Program-made: the position numbers and the translations under genes
The notes under the pieces: generated by a model
Databases searched by the model: none
The model's input: the letters and a program-made list of their open reading frames with translations, nothing else
What the model was told of the DNA's origin: nothing
DNA from: Prunella strophiata
Lineage: Eukaryota; Chordata; Aves; Passeriformes; Prunellidae
NCBI GenBank assembly: GCA_036583965.1
Contig: JAZBQD010000014.1
Span: 63,208,395 to 63,272,394 of the forward strand
Reading direction: 5' to 3'
Length of the DNA: 64,000 nucleotides
Part shown: piece after piece, positions 1 to 14,000 of the stretch
How positions within the stretch are numbered: the stretch's first letter is position 1
How the letters are laid out: each line of letters starts with the position of its first letter

Positions 1-3000
1 ACATATGCTTTGACTCCTACAATGAATGTAGTGACACAGATGTGGTTAGGATGTTATAAATGCTGGCATTTCCATGCTGTTTCATTTACAAACATCTTGT
101 ATTATTGGTGTAGTATGTGATAGTTTGATAGTCTTTGAGCCAAGAAAGTTATTTTCAGTCACAATGCTGGTACATGATGTATGGTGGCAGTATGTGTAGT
201 GGGTAGTGGCAGTAAATATTTTCCTGCCTTTGCTAGTTATTTGTCTTAGCTCTGAACTGCAGAGAACCACCTACTCAGCTGCAAGAATAGTTCAGTCTCT
301 ATGCCATTGAGTCTTCACTGCAAACGCTGGGACCACCAGGAAGGTCCAAATATCTGAGCTCCAGATTGTCTACACAGTTTGCCAGTTGCTATTTACTTGC
401 TGGCCAAGTAATTGCATGCTTCATGGCTTGTAATAATATAGATATTTAATCCTATTTACTTCATTTAAAAAGAAATAAAAAAAAAAAAGTAGCTAACATT
501 TATGACAATGTTATTAGAATATATGTCAATCAGGGTTTGGTTTCAGGCCAAAGGAAATGACAGATACACTATTATTTCTATTAATTGCAACTTAAGAACT
601 TTTCCAAACCTCACTAAATACCAAGGAAATTGCCATCAGAAATTGTAGTGGTAACTCAAGGTTTTGTAGTAATTGCAATTCACTTGCAATTTCAATTGTT
701 TTCAGTCAAGTGCATTAGAAACTGCTAGGGTTGCAGTTAAGGCTTTCAGGGAAACAAGCATGTTAAAATACTTGCACATTCAAAGAAGTCAGAAGACTGG
801 GCTCTGCTTTTACTTTCACGTCTATAAAATCATTCCTAACACTCTCAAATTAAGATCTCAGGACCACATTTAGAGGACAGGTTAATGGCATTGTCCTTGC
901 ATAATAGCCTGGAAATATTTAAGCTTAGAAACATAATTTCATTTTCATAGAGGTGCAGATATATGGCTAACACCTTATGAAACATTAAAGGCAGCATATC
1001 CAACTCCAGAAATCTGATATTTAGATATGTTCTAATCTACAACAGGGAAGAGAGTCTTTCTAGGAAGATAGCTTTTCAACTCCCCATTGTACAAGTCCAA
1101 CATTGCTGACATGAGTTGTGCTCTAGAGGTGGTTATTTCTCTTCACTGGTTTTAAAGGATGCTCACATGACAAGTAGAGCTGTTGGTACAAGAATTTTCT
1201 AATCCTATTTATAGGCATATTATTGATAAAATAGCTTTCATTGCTCTCAATCCACCTAGTTCACTTGCAGTTACAAAGTTAAAAACTGATTTTTAAAGAC
1301 TCTTTATGTAATAATGATGGTCCACCTGTATTTAAGATATTTGGATTTCAGAATCTGCTACCAGCCTATTGAAAAGATCATTGCCATTCTGGTACACAGA
1401 CTATGTTTTTGATATTTTTTTTCTCCTTAGCACTCTGTTAAACTCTTTGGTTTTCCTCTCCAGTTCTCTCAGCTTGCTTACATTATCAAGTCAACATTTA
1501 GAGAAGCTATAAAGCATCTGAATTTACAGTATGATTCTGTGATAAACAAACAGAAGTACGCTGTCTGCCACATATAGATTTTATTTCAGGTTTTACCCAA
1601 ATGCCCATTTTCACCTATTCATGCATGGCTGAACTCCACTACCATCTCCTGTGCAACACTTGAAGCAAAATTTCGAGATCCCTTTCAGTTTGTTAAAACA
1701 TTTGGCACAGTATGTCTAAGAATAATGTTTTACTTTCATGTTTTCCTAGTAGTTAGCTTAATAGGTTATCTGTAGATCAAAAGATCTGAAAGCATGAAGA
1801 TTGAAATTGAATAATAAATATCAATCTGCCTGAATTAGAACCAGAGTTGTAGGAGGCAACTGTCACATTCATGCTTCAGTTTGCAGTATTGTTTGAAGTT
1901 TTTAATCCAAAAAAATATGAAGGGCAGCCTCCTGGTTAAAGCTGGGATCAAAAATTTTTGTTTAATATTTCTAAGTTCTTATTCTGGTTGCAGGATAATC
2001 TTCCAAGGAAGCATTTGAGAGGGTCTTACAGACCATCTTCCAAAAAGTGTATTTCAAAATTCCCTTGACAGAATATTCAGATTAACAATGAACATAACTT
2101 ACATACATGGTGACTTTACACTGTATATCATCAATTGACGATGATTCTTCAGATCATCTTTAACACCTCAAATCTCATCAGAGTAAAAAAAGAAAACATT
2201 CTCTTGGTTCAGCAGTCACTAGGGGTAGAGGGAATCACCAAGGCCAAAGCTAAGCATGTCCCAGTGAATACTGAAATTCCTCTGACAGCCACAGTTCCTG
2301 CTGAAATCACATGGTGTTTTGAAGTCTGCCCATGGCTGGTTCACATACAGCAAAGGAGACGTTATTGAAACTATTAGAAGTTTGGATGATTATTGGAAAT
2401 AATTGGTTAAAACTTGGTCTCCCTCAGTGCCTGTGAATAATCTAATATCAATGAGGAATAAATCACACAAATTCATGCAGCCCTTCAGATACTGGATTAT
2501 AATTTGCCAAGGCTTCAAAAATTAAGCAACCTATGAAAGTGCTTCTTAGCAAAGTCAGAATGAGAACCATAGCTTCTGAAGCAGCAGGAGGATTTCACAA
2601 GGCTTCCCTTTCACCTGGCCTGAATAGACCCTCTAAACTGGCCTATGAGACATTTCCAGATCAAACTGTATTTTCTATACTGATGCAGTCTATATATCCA
2701 TGTGGGTTTTTAGAATAAAGAAACCTGTGTGGGGAAAAAAATAAACTAATGAGCCTTAAGAAACAAGGAAGCATCAAGCCCAATGACACACATTCTCATC
2801 TAAAATGTCATAGCCTCTTACGTAGAATATTTAAAATTATTACATTAGAAAAGATAAAGTATCAATTCCAACCATTCCTTTTAATGAACCAGCTCTCTCT
2901 GAAATAAATTGATTTTATTTCTTTTACAAATCAATGTAAATTTATATTTATGGTATCATGGTAATTCTTGTTCAATTTATGGCCAAGGTCATTTTACTCT

Positions 3001-4076
3001 GCAAGAACTCACTTAATGTAGTAGTCATTTTGAACCAAACACCATATTAGTTTAAAACACCAAAGAGATTCTTCTGACCATAAAATATATACAGCCATCA
3101 AGTTACGTTTGAGAAGGATTTTTTTAAGTGGGATTAAGTGGACTTAATTCCTTTTTAATTTTGTGGGTCTGACCAAGAGATTAATAATTATAAATGTCTA
3201 AATAAGTTTATAATTATCATAAGTTATCATTTATCAATAAATTTAAGATTTAAATTTATATTTTCTTCTTTTTCTTGTCAGAATTCATTTACTTCAGACA
3301 GAAGGCATTTTTGTGGCTGCTTCACAATTTTTCTTTTATATCACATTAATCTCAAAACTGGAATCACTGAGGCAGTGGATTCCACTAATTACTGGTATGG
3401 AGATACTCATGGAAATAAACTTATCTGATTTTAATAGTGCAAAGCCTGTGCAGAAATCTCAAGTTTCACTTCATTTTATTTAGTCAAGACCAATAATCTC
3501 ATAATCCTTAGGAGGCTCTGCAAGCACAAACAGAAGCAACCAGCTGTGAAGGAGCTGTGCTGAAGTAGCAGTGAGGAAACCTGTCACTGAAATACCATAA
3601 TGCTTTCTCCAAAGCCTTCAGGCAATTTCTCCCCTTTCAGGCAACCACTTAGTTTTGAAATGCTTGCTTTGTGCTAAAACTGCCATATCATTAAATCAAT
3701 CTCTTTTTTGGTCTCAACTATTCCAGTTATTAAAAGATATAATCAACATCTTTGACGGATTAAGTAATGATCCAATAAAACTGCACTCAGCCAAAAGATA
3801 GATTTTAACCATGTAACTTCTACATTGAAGGGTTCTTTTATGAGAAAAAAAAAGGAGGAAAAAAAATACCAATTGGTTCTAATTAGTCTATACCTGTTGC
3901 AAAATGCAGTGAGATAATCTCTTTTATTAACAGATGGTGAATATTTAAGATTTAAATCCTTCAAAATACAGGTTAATGTAGGTATCATAGTAATCAGAAG
4001 CACATGATGATGGGGAAAATCATATCCCTAAACTTAATTAAGTATAGACATAACAAAGAAACATTTATAAAAATAC

Positions 4077-4094
4077 TTTTTTTTTTTTTTTTTG
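4077..4094 (+). repeat. Poly(T) tract, 18 nt
   Basis: Eighteen uninterrupted T residues between AAATAC and GGTTGAGG. No SINE or LINE body is recognisable on its left, where the complementary A tail of a minus-strand insertion would point. Confidence 0.9.
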
Positions 4095-4996
4095 GTTGAG
4101 GCACTAAAATTACAATAGCAATTACGACATATACCTAGCAACAGTCTTCTAGTTAAAGTGAATATTGCAAACTGTACCAAATGCTTGCCTTCATGTCTAA
4201 AAAACAAGCTGCCTATTGGACTGCAAATGGGTCTTTAATAAATGAGAGTCTTCTCAAAGAAATGAAACATATTGACTCTTTTTCTAAAGGGATAAACCAC
4301 TCTGTATGCTTAATTAGCATTCTGAAAGTTGAGAAACTGAAAAAAATTAATTAAAATGAAGCAGAGTGTAAAGCAAATGTGATTAAAAATACAAAAATAT
4401 CTTTTCATGATACCAAAGGAGGTTTAAATTTCATACAAGCATAGTTCTTTCCCTTAATTTTCCTTAATAACTTTTAATCTTTAAATCTCCTGTTAGCTTT
4501 AATTTGAATATAGCTGAAGCTCTACTATAGAAAAAAACGAAAAGCATGTGCATTGACTAATATTAACTATATGATTAACTATGTGAGTTAATAATTATTT
4601 TCAAATCCATAGGCTGTCTTGGATGTTCACTGCTGCATATCTAGGGTATTTAAACCAGTATTCCATACTATGTCAAGACAAGGAACATAGCAACTCAACT
4701 GCACCCCTACCTTTCAAGATTTGGAACATGCATGAGCCTCTCATTATTCCTTGAGGAGGGACAAGAAGTCAACATGGAGACCTTGGCTGCCAGAAGAAAC
4801 TGTTCATTTTTCCCCCACAGAGAGCTGAGGGATGAACAGAACAAGAAATCTGCTTCTGAAAACCATGAAATGCTCAGGAGTCTGACCTTCTGCTCCTGCA
4901 GCTGTTTGCACCAACCAGCCCAGACATAGCCTAAGCTAAGAAAGGCCTCACCATTGGTCGATATGCAGAACACTAAATATTGCTATTCTAGCTCAG

Positions 4997-5042
4997 GATC
5001 AATACACCAGATCAGGATAGATCAATACACCAGATCAGGATA
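4997..5042 (+). repeat. 23-bp perfect tandem duplication
   Basis: Two identical 23-base units, each starting GATCAATACACC and ending AGATCAGGATA, sit head to tail at 4997-5019 and 5020-5042. A decayed partial third unit (AATGCACCAAAT) follows. This is a small slippage minisatellite in the intron. Confidence 0.95.
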
Positions 5043-6570
5043 AATGCACCAAATTAAAAATTGAAATAAAGGGAAAAAAAGTTCTTGTTCATAATACTAA
5101 AGCATATTTTTCCTAATTTAGACCATTACTTGTCTTCATGTTTTTCAAAATGTCCTCCTGACTTTTCCTTTGTGTTATATCTTTTTAAAAATTTTCAATA
5201 TTACTTCAATATATGTCTATTATCTTTTCTACTGATTTTTTATACAGGGTTCAAGCACTTGTCTGCAAATTCCATTATAGGATTCAGTCATTGATTTACC
5301 ATAGTAGAATTTGCACCCTTCCTACTTTTACCTCTGCTCTTATGCATTTTTAAGTGTTAAAATCCTGCTAGTATCATCAGATGGTGAGTTAATAGAGGCT
5401 TCCATCTCCTAGTGTTACTTGTCTAAAAATTAGATGTCAAGTCTAAGCAGGTACAGAGGGTTCCTCCACCTCTGTACATTTAATAACAACAAGAAGCTAC
5501 TTGGAGATGGAAATTCAGCTCGCCTCTCACATGAATTAGCTCTGGGAGCATTTCTTTTTTTCCACAGGCCATAGAGAAAATCCGAGCTAAATGGACATTT
5601 AAAGTTAAGTGCGATGATTGTCAGCCTTAGTTAAATATATTTTAAAGTAGGCTTTTTTCCTCTGTTTTATAATTGCTTTTGACAAGCTTTATTTTCTAAA
5701 TTATTTTCTTATTACACTATTGGCAAATTTTTACTATTATCATTAAATAACATTGTAAAAAATAATGGGTTTATTATGGGAAGTTATCTTCTCCAACATG
5801 CAGACAATGTCACTTTTCAAATAAGCTTTCTTTTTTTCACATTTTCTTGTTTATATGAAATGCACAGAGCACACTTTTCTGATAACAGTATTACTGCAGA
5901 TGGTGTAAATCTGAAAAACATTCATCTACAGTATTTAAAGAACAACAGTTATGATTTATGATCACAAGTGCATTAAAGTCTTGTCTATTACTGAAACAGA
6001 TCCTGACACGTCTGTGATTTGACTGAGAACATTATCTCACAAATTGGTCACTAATTGCTGTTGAAAATCAATTCACTGAAATAATGGCTTGGAAGAATTG
6101 CTGAATGGTTTGTCATGAAGGATATATATGAGTGAAGAGAAAATGCTTTAATTTCAGCTGCAATCTTTAAGTTATGTCTGGGCTGCCAATCACATCTAGC
6201 AGTCAGGGCACCTCTTCCAGTGGTCGGAAATCCTGTCAGCATTTTCACAAGTGGGAAGTAATTGAATTAACTGCAAAATGCTAACATTATCCCTTTTCAT
6301 GTGCACTAGAAAGAAAAAAGAAATTACATGTTGCAGAACGACTGAAATGTTTTAAGACAGAAGCAATTAGGGGGCACAACATCAGACTGACCTGCTTTCT
6401 ATTCTAGATTGCATGGGTCTCTCTGCTGCATTATATAAAGAAACTAAAAATATAAGCATTAACTTGCAAAAGAAAAAAAAAAAAACCAGCAGGGACTTAA
6501 ACCTGCGTCTCAGGGAAGTAAAGAGGTTCTCTAATTGACTAGAAAAGGATTAAGATCTGCTACTCAGCAC

Positions 6571-6620
6571 ATAATATATACAATGTGTACATATTTATAT
6601 ATATATCAATATACACACAC
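6571..6620 (+). repeat. AT/AC-rich degenerate dinucleotide repeat
   Basis: TAATATATACAATGTGTACATATTTATATATATATCAATATACACACAC-type alternating sequence in intronic DNA. No unit exceeds about six clean repeats. I see no gene associated with it. Confidence 0.75.
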
Positions 6621-9454
6621 TATCATAATATTCAATATGGTAAATAATATAACCCTTTATTAAGTAAAATCTTTGCAGGTTCATTGGCAGTAGTGTTAGT
6701 CATAATGAGCTAAGAAAAGTTAGATGAACAGATGCTAAATTTCCACAAGGGACATTCAGCTGTTCTCTTAGCATGATAAGGAGGGTGCTTTTATCTTTTC
6801 TGTCCCTTAATAAAGGCACACAAGAATAAAAAATATTAATTTCATTTACCATAGCAAAACTGTAAATAGGCGTGTCCCACTGTATTTCACTCTTCTTCAT
6901 ACACATCATTACATAGCACAATATATTAAAAATAAATTACCTAAAATACTTATTTTCTGTCTTCACCTAACATAAGTGAAAGATTTGTTTGTAAGTTTAT
7001 TGGATGAAAAGAATTTCTTATTGAAATCAATAGGACTAAGGTCTCATTAGGATTCACTTGACCACAATTTCACCTGCAATTGAGGGCCAAAAATGTTTTT
7101 TATAACTATTTGTTTTGACCTCTTTCATTACACAGGGTGTAAAATTTAATGAAGTAATTTCTGCATCAAGCCTAATAACTTCCTGATGAGCTTAAGTACA
7201 TGATTTAGAGAAACACTCAGCTATTGCTGCTCCATCGCTTTGGTTAGAAAATTCTCCCAACAATTAATTATTCTCATTATATTAAAAAAATGTCTATATA
7301 ACTTCCTATCCAAATCTGTCTTATTATGCCTTTGTTACATTGTCTCTGTTTGAAAAAGATAAATTACTCTGTGATGGCAGTTTTGGAAGGATTTCATATG
7401 AACTCAAGAGCAACAGTTCTGCTTTTTTTTTACTTTTACTTTACGTGGCCATTCAGGCATGGTGATGGGCAAGCTGCCATTAGATATTTTCCTAATTAAA
7501 ACAATTTAGTCTCAGTTGAAGACATAAATGTTCTCTGAAGCAAAGATGACAAAAGCAGGCTAAAAGAGCAAATTACACAAGTGAGCCAAATTGATTCTTA
7601 AGGCAGAAGACAAGTTTGTGTATGTCAAATAAAATGAGAGACAGACAAGCCAGAGTGGCTTGTTTCAAGAAAAGAAAGTAAAAAAGCACCAGAGAACAGC
7701 ACTGCTGCATGGACCAAACAAACTCAACACAGGTATGTCTTAAAAGACAAAGGATAGACTAAACAGCAGAATCATCATGATGATTCACACAGATTAATAA
7801 TTTCCAAAGGGGGAATTTGGATTAAATATTTATATACTTTGTCTAAGACCCTTAAGAGGTGGTAGCAGTCATAAACTCTTTTTTCATTCAAGTTGCCAAA
7901 TACGTTAAGGAGTTTACAAATTAGTGAGCAAGGGATTTGATTCAGTGCCTTCAGCTCAAGGCTAGCATATAAAAAGCATGCCTTCATGGAGGAAGAGAAG
8001 AAAACACATGCTGAAAAGAATGAAAAGGGAAGTTAACCTGTGTTTTATTGAAGCCAAGGACTAGTGTTCCTTGACAATAAAACTGTGACATGACCCTAAG
8101 TATGCTCCACATAGTCTAAAGAGATCAGATATTTCTGATTATAATCTTTTTCATCAGAAAATGGGGGGTTTAACTTTCTTGCACAGTCTTCATGACAATT
8201 TGTCCTTGTCACCTGTTCTTATTTTTCTAAAAAATAAACTCCTTATAAAGCTGTTTCAGACAGAAGAGATGTGAAGGATTTGTTTACAAGCTTATAATCA
8301 GCAGCATATGAACTCTATAGTGAGGATAAAGTTACACATGCTAACCTCTTGCCTTACTCATGAAGATCTGAAGTTTGGCCTGTGATATAAAGTCTCAACA
8401 TGAATGACCTTGTGAGCCATAATTAAAATTCCTTGAAACAAAGGTTTTCCAAAAGTTTTAATAGTTTGCAGCCCTGGCATGTGTAGCCCATGCTACTGGG
8501 ACCCTGACTTAGGTGAACTGAGTATAGCTGGAATCTCACTACAGCAAAACGTGGGGATGAGATACAAAGATTTTATGGGACAACTGATATTTTTCACCCA
8601 TTAGTGTCAGTGTGGGTTGGCTTTTTTTGTAATGTCAAAAGAAAGGGAAAAAAAAAAGTGAAATTACAGTTTCCTTTCCTTTTATTTCTTGAAGGCTAAT
8701 GAAAATTAATCTTTACACAAATATAAATGAAAAATGTAAACTTGGTAATTCTGTCCTAGTAAATCATAATACAGAAGACTTTCAGAAACTGTATCTAAAT
8801 AAAGGGGACTACATCTGATCTGATTTCAGGAAGGGTGGAAAACCTTCCCTTTTGGAAACATTTTCATGTGTATTAATACCACAAACAGAAGCTTCTTTCT
8901 ACTTTCTTCAGGAAGCTGAATGTTACACTTGAAGCATACTACACAGAATTTAGTCTATGAATGCATCTATTATCCTTTCCATGTCTCCAAGAGAGGAACT
9001 TTTTCCCTAGGAGGAGTATGGGCAGTCAAAGCAAAGCTGGCTGAAACCTCAGTGCTGGGGATCATAACCATGCTTTAATGGAAAACTTCCTCATAGAAAT
9101 GTCAATTTCTTGCTATGAACATCTGATATATGGGAAACATATATACTATAAATAATGTTCCATAAAGAAATAACTGACATTGAACTCCTGTTCTTTGTGT
9201 TAATAATATTTTTACCACATTAGTTTGTTGGTTTTTAGTTAAGTACAAACATGTGAATGACAAAAAAGGGCAATTAAATACAGGACACCTATTGTGCACT
9301 AACTAGTGAATGAAAATCTCTGTACAACTTGTGCAAGGGATTATAACTGAGCAAATGGTACAGTGCTAACCTACAGCACAGGAGCAATTACTGAAAGGGC
9401 TTTATGAGAATGTGTATTTAAAGAACTGAAACTTTATAAACCAAAAGTGTGGAG

Positions 9455-9555
9455 ATGTGTGTATGCATATATACATGTATATCTGTGTATAGAGACACAT
9501 CAAAGAAATGTGTGTCTGTATACACACTACATCATTTTACATATAAACATGTAAG
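9455..9555 (+). repeat. TG/TA-rich repeat with nested inverted repeat
   Basis: The alternating stretch begins GATGTGTGTATGCATATATACATG. Within it, 9484-9500 (TGTGTATAGAGACACAT) pairs with 9508-9526 (ATGTGTGTCTGTATACACA), with one mismatch and a two-base bulge around a loop of about seven bases. An outer pair, ACATGTATAT near 9473-9482 and ATATAAACATGT near 9541-9552, could lengthen the stem. It is most simply a decayed dinucleotide microsatellite with inversion symmetry. Confidence 0.7.
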
Positions 9556-10789
9556 CACATTCATACACTGCTCTCCTCATCTTCATATTCATTTTCATCT
9601 TACTGTATCAGAATATATGATCACTGGAAAATAAGGCTACCAATTAGTTCACCCTTTTCAAATGCCAAGCTGTTTCTTTAAAATGTGCCCCTGGAGCCCA
9701 GTGCCACACTGGTGCTGGCAAAGTTCTCATTGAATTTCAAGAACATAAAGTTAGTGCCTGATGCTGGATTTTATCAGTTCAGGGATACACTTTCCTACTC
9801 CTTTACTAAAACCAGTACTGAATCTTTAGGGATCTTCTCACAAACCAATGAAGTTTTAATGCTACATCCAGTAGTTCTTAGTGCCCTGGCTGTCCAGAGT
9901 GTGATTACAAGGAGAGAGAGCAAAGCTAAAACACTTTTTCTCTTGATGTAAAGCAGCAGACCAGGTGCACAAAAAGAAAAAGCTGGTTTTGAGATTATGA
10001 GAAAAAAAGCACTTGAGTGGAGAGGCACAAACTCTTACATATTTTGCTTCTTTCACCAAGGCAATTATTGAGTAAAGCAAATAAAAAGATTGCCACTGGT
10101 CTTTTGTAGGTGTATACTCTGATTTGTAAGAACATCCTTATCCAGAACACAAATTAAACATAATTGCCATCCTAAGGAAGAATGGATTAATACTGAGCTG
10201 AAGGGATTTATCATGGAAAACTGTGGGACTAAAAAATACTTCCTCTGTAGATACATTTGCAGGAATGTTAACATTTCAGCTTTATTAGAACATTAGAACA
10301 AGAATGCAGTTCAACAGACCCTGACATACAGGGACACATGAAATTCTTCACTGGAGAAGAGTAAAGATGTAGAAAGAGAATTTTCTGCTCCTAGGAAACA
10401 CCCAGCTGCACTGCCACTAAAAGGGTGTTTTTAAAACAGTTTCAACTGAATGGTATCAAAGAGTGAAGCTGCAAAATCTGCAGGCCTTCAAGAGTAAGGA
10501 ACTACACATTTATATTTATATTGTAATTTGTATAGTTTCTGTTGTATTTCTCACTGTGAGATTCACGATGAACACAATGGAAGGAATGAAGCAGAATCAT
10601 GATCTCAGATTTTCTAATGACCTCATCAGAGTTACTTTACATGTCCTCAATTCAAGCTTAAAGCACATGAAAATACAAACATCATTTAAGGAGTTGCTCT
10701 TTGCAAACCCAGAGATGTAAACTCCAAACCTCAGTACTCACTTTGCTGTTGAAATAGATTATTCCTTTATTTTAACTCCAAGTAGGAGG

Positions 10790-11070
10790 CTGCATGAAAC
10801 TCCAGGGTAACCCAGGGAAACACTGGGAGTCACAGACAACCATCCCTCTGAGTCATAATTCCTCCCTTGCTTCCTCCTTTCACCCTCAGTCTTTCCATTT
10901 GTTTGTGGTCTTTTCCAGAAATAAATTCCTGTGCCACCTCCATGCCAGCTCAGCTGCATTGGCCAGCAAGTGGAAGAACTGAGCCAAAGGCAATGTTAAT
11001 TCCCTGTGTCCCAGGGTGTTACCCAGGCTGGGCAGGCAGCCCTGCCAGTCTGGGAGGCTCAGGAAGGATT
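10790..11070. other. GC-elevated, CpG-poor patch in the intron
   Basis: Composition rises clearly above the surrounding AT-rich DNA, with blocks such as CCAGGGTAACCCAGGGAAACACTGGG and GTGTTACCCAGGCTGGGCAGGC, while CpG stays nearly absent. Several short frames are open, but none resembles a known protein and I see no splice-site logic. It could be an unrecognised old repeat; I cannot name it. Confidence 0.5.
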
Positions 11071-14000
11071 ACAAAGCAGTCGTGGGTTCTTCTGTGTTTA
11101 CCCTTTTATGTGGGCATTTCACTCTTATTCTCAACCTAACCATTCTCATTAAGACCAGAGATCCAGAGTCTGCATGAAACCCTAAACTGCACATGGGTTT
11201 CAGTGATTCAAAAAGTAAAAACATTACTGATATATAAATAAACAAGTACAACTAGCTACTGGCAGCAAGTCTCCTAGGGACTGATATTGGCTAATGGGCT
11301 TCCAGATGGAAGAAAAATTTAGGGCTCAGGCATTGTCTGATTTAATACATTTATCTGTTGTGTTTTCTCTTTTGTCAGCTAAAGCAAACTTTCTTTTACA
11401 GAGCAGGTCTGCAAAAGCTGAAAATCTTCAAAGCAATTAAAATTGAACTTCTAAATCACCAAATCCCCAGTCTGCATCAGTTACAGAGAAGTAGGATCTC
11501 TCTCTCCCAGACTCATATTTTCACTGCAAATGCTGATTTTTAATGCTCTGAGAATAACCTATTAGAACCACTTATAATACATTAACTTTGTTACATACTT
11601 TTAAATTACTTGGCTCCTGTTCAGAGTTAAAAATAGAAATTTGATGTGAGAAGCAAGGCAGGGTTGCAGCAGTCTCAAAGAAAGCTAAATTCAGTGCTAC
11701 AGTGCAAATGATACATGCCATTTTTATTAGCTGTGTAATAAAATTCCGCAGTGAAGATAACAGTTAAAGCAATAATTAGAAATTCTGTTGGAAACACACA
11801 AAGTTGGTATGCTGACAACTGCCTAAACATATGGAGGATTTTGGGATGCCCAGAATTTCCTTAGCCAGGACACTGTTGTAGCTTTCAGGTTGCCATATGT
11901 TAGCCTTTCTTTCACCTGTGTCCTCTCCTTAATGACTTAAATATTTCTATAAAATTGATAGCTGCAGTGGGAGGACAGACAAGGGATTTCAACATCAAAA
12001 TTCTCCACTGAAGGTGAAGGATAAAAAGTTGTATTGCCACCAGCCAAAGAAGGAAGTTGAGTTCAGACCTCTTACATCTCAAAGAAAAAATGTTCTACAT
12101 ATTAAGTTAGACAGGAATGAAGTTACATCAAGAGATAAAAACTGATACCCCATCTCCTGTTTCAAAAGCAGATGATTACCTTTAAAAATTAAAAAGGTTT
12201 ATAGTTCTGTCTTGTATCTATCTGAAACTCTTTGTTATAGAGAACAGTGTGGCAACCGCTACTATATAATTGCCTTTTTCCCCCACTGACTGGCACAGTG
12301 CAGCTCCTCAGTTTGTTTCTGACTATAAAGATTTTACTTTGCAGTGTGTTGGCAGTTCTCTCTCTGCAGAGATACAGAACTTTCACATGTAGGGGACACT
12401 GAAGGGAGATACAGGGCCTTAGTGCTCATTACAGAGGACAAGAGTATCATAAAGTAGTGGAGCACCTGATTTTTTATTGAATCAGCCAATATATTGAGAT
12501 GGCTTCTTCCTTTTTCTGGTCCATTCTCTCATATCTCACCTTGGGGAGATAGCAGCAGACATGGTTTATTCCAGCTTTATTCAATTTAGATTGGGACCAA
12601 GACACAGGATTTGACTTCATTGTTTTTCTGCTGCTCCTTACTGTATGATATTTTCAATTTATTTCTTTATAGCCAGTTACTTGCCAAGATTATGTCCACT
12701 ATGATGAAATTTTTCACTCTCTTCATTTTGTCATCTCTTTTCAAGTGAAAATTGTTCCTGATTACTATGCAAAGTTGATGGGGAGGTAAGGTAAATAAAC
12801 ACAAAAAATCAACAAATGGAATATAACCCTACCAAATATTTTCCATGTCCAATTTTACGTAAAATTGTTGATGGAATAATTTGCAAAGAAACTAGGATGC
12901 ATTTTAAACTTTTTTTAATAACACTTTTTGACTTAAAATTAAATATGAAGGCTATCAAAGAAATGAGAGTTATAGGCCTTGAAACTGGGCTGAGATACCA
13001 TGAAATGTCTCTCTTCAATATTTTTAACACGTTTCTTAAAGATGCCTTCCTTGGCAAAGCCTGAATACTTTTCAAACTGGAAATAACTCTGTCTCAATGA
13101 ATGTAGATGCTCTGCTAAAAAAAAAAATATTTCTGTAATAAGAAACATACAAGCTTAACTTATTTGTGTCTGAAAGTTACTGGAACTTGGGGAGATCCAT
13201 GGAGTTGAGGCAATATGGGGGAAGAATTTCATGGGGTGCAAAAGTTGTTTAGCTAGGAAGGGAAAGAGACTGAGATAGAAGATTCTCAATTCATAATATT
13301 TGAGATATGGCACCAGCATGGGTAGTTTAAACTGACTGACTTTTCACAGGAATAACCATGCTGTTGCTTGACCTCTGCCTTGAAGAAGGCACTAAAAATT
13401 ATATAAATAATTATAGCAGACCCATGCTGGATTTCCAAATGAGTAAACTGGGCAGATGGCTTATTTAATGAGAACCATGTCTTTAAAGAGTATTGTACAT
13501 CTTCTACAGTGCTCTGAGATCTCCAAGGGAAAAGCAAAGTCTTAATACAAATAATTGATACAGGAATTAACAGTTATAATAGCGAAGTATAATTTAAATC
13601 AATTTAATCTCCACTGTCACTCAAATAATGACTACAGTACAGTGTTATGAAATATTGGATTTTACTTCTGACCATAAGCACTCCTGTCATTTTGACAACA
13701 TCAAATTTTCAAATCTTTCTCTTGCTTGAAAAGGCCACTTATGTATAATTTTAGATTTTCATTTTATATATTACTTTTCATATGAACTGTATTTCCATTC
13801 CAGCCAGATTTTAACCACAGTAAATAGTCTTTTAAAATTTTTTTTTTTCTCTCATGTTGCTACTTTAATAGGTTGTTTCTTTCAGATATGAGCAATAGAA
13901 CTTGAGATATTTTACGACTAGGAGACAAGCCTTATTGCATTCTTTATTTTCCATGTTTCTAACTGTTATTTCTGTCATGCAGAAAGAGTAACTTTCAGAT

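Noticed and set aside
10790..11070. Endogenous retroviral LTR at the GC-elevated patch
   Set aside because: No TG...CA ends, polyadenylation signal, primer-binding site or target duplication could be identified.
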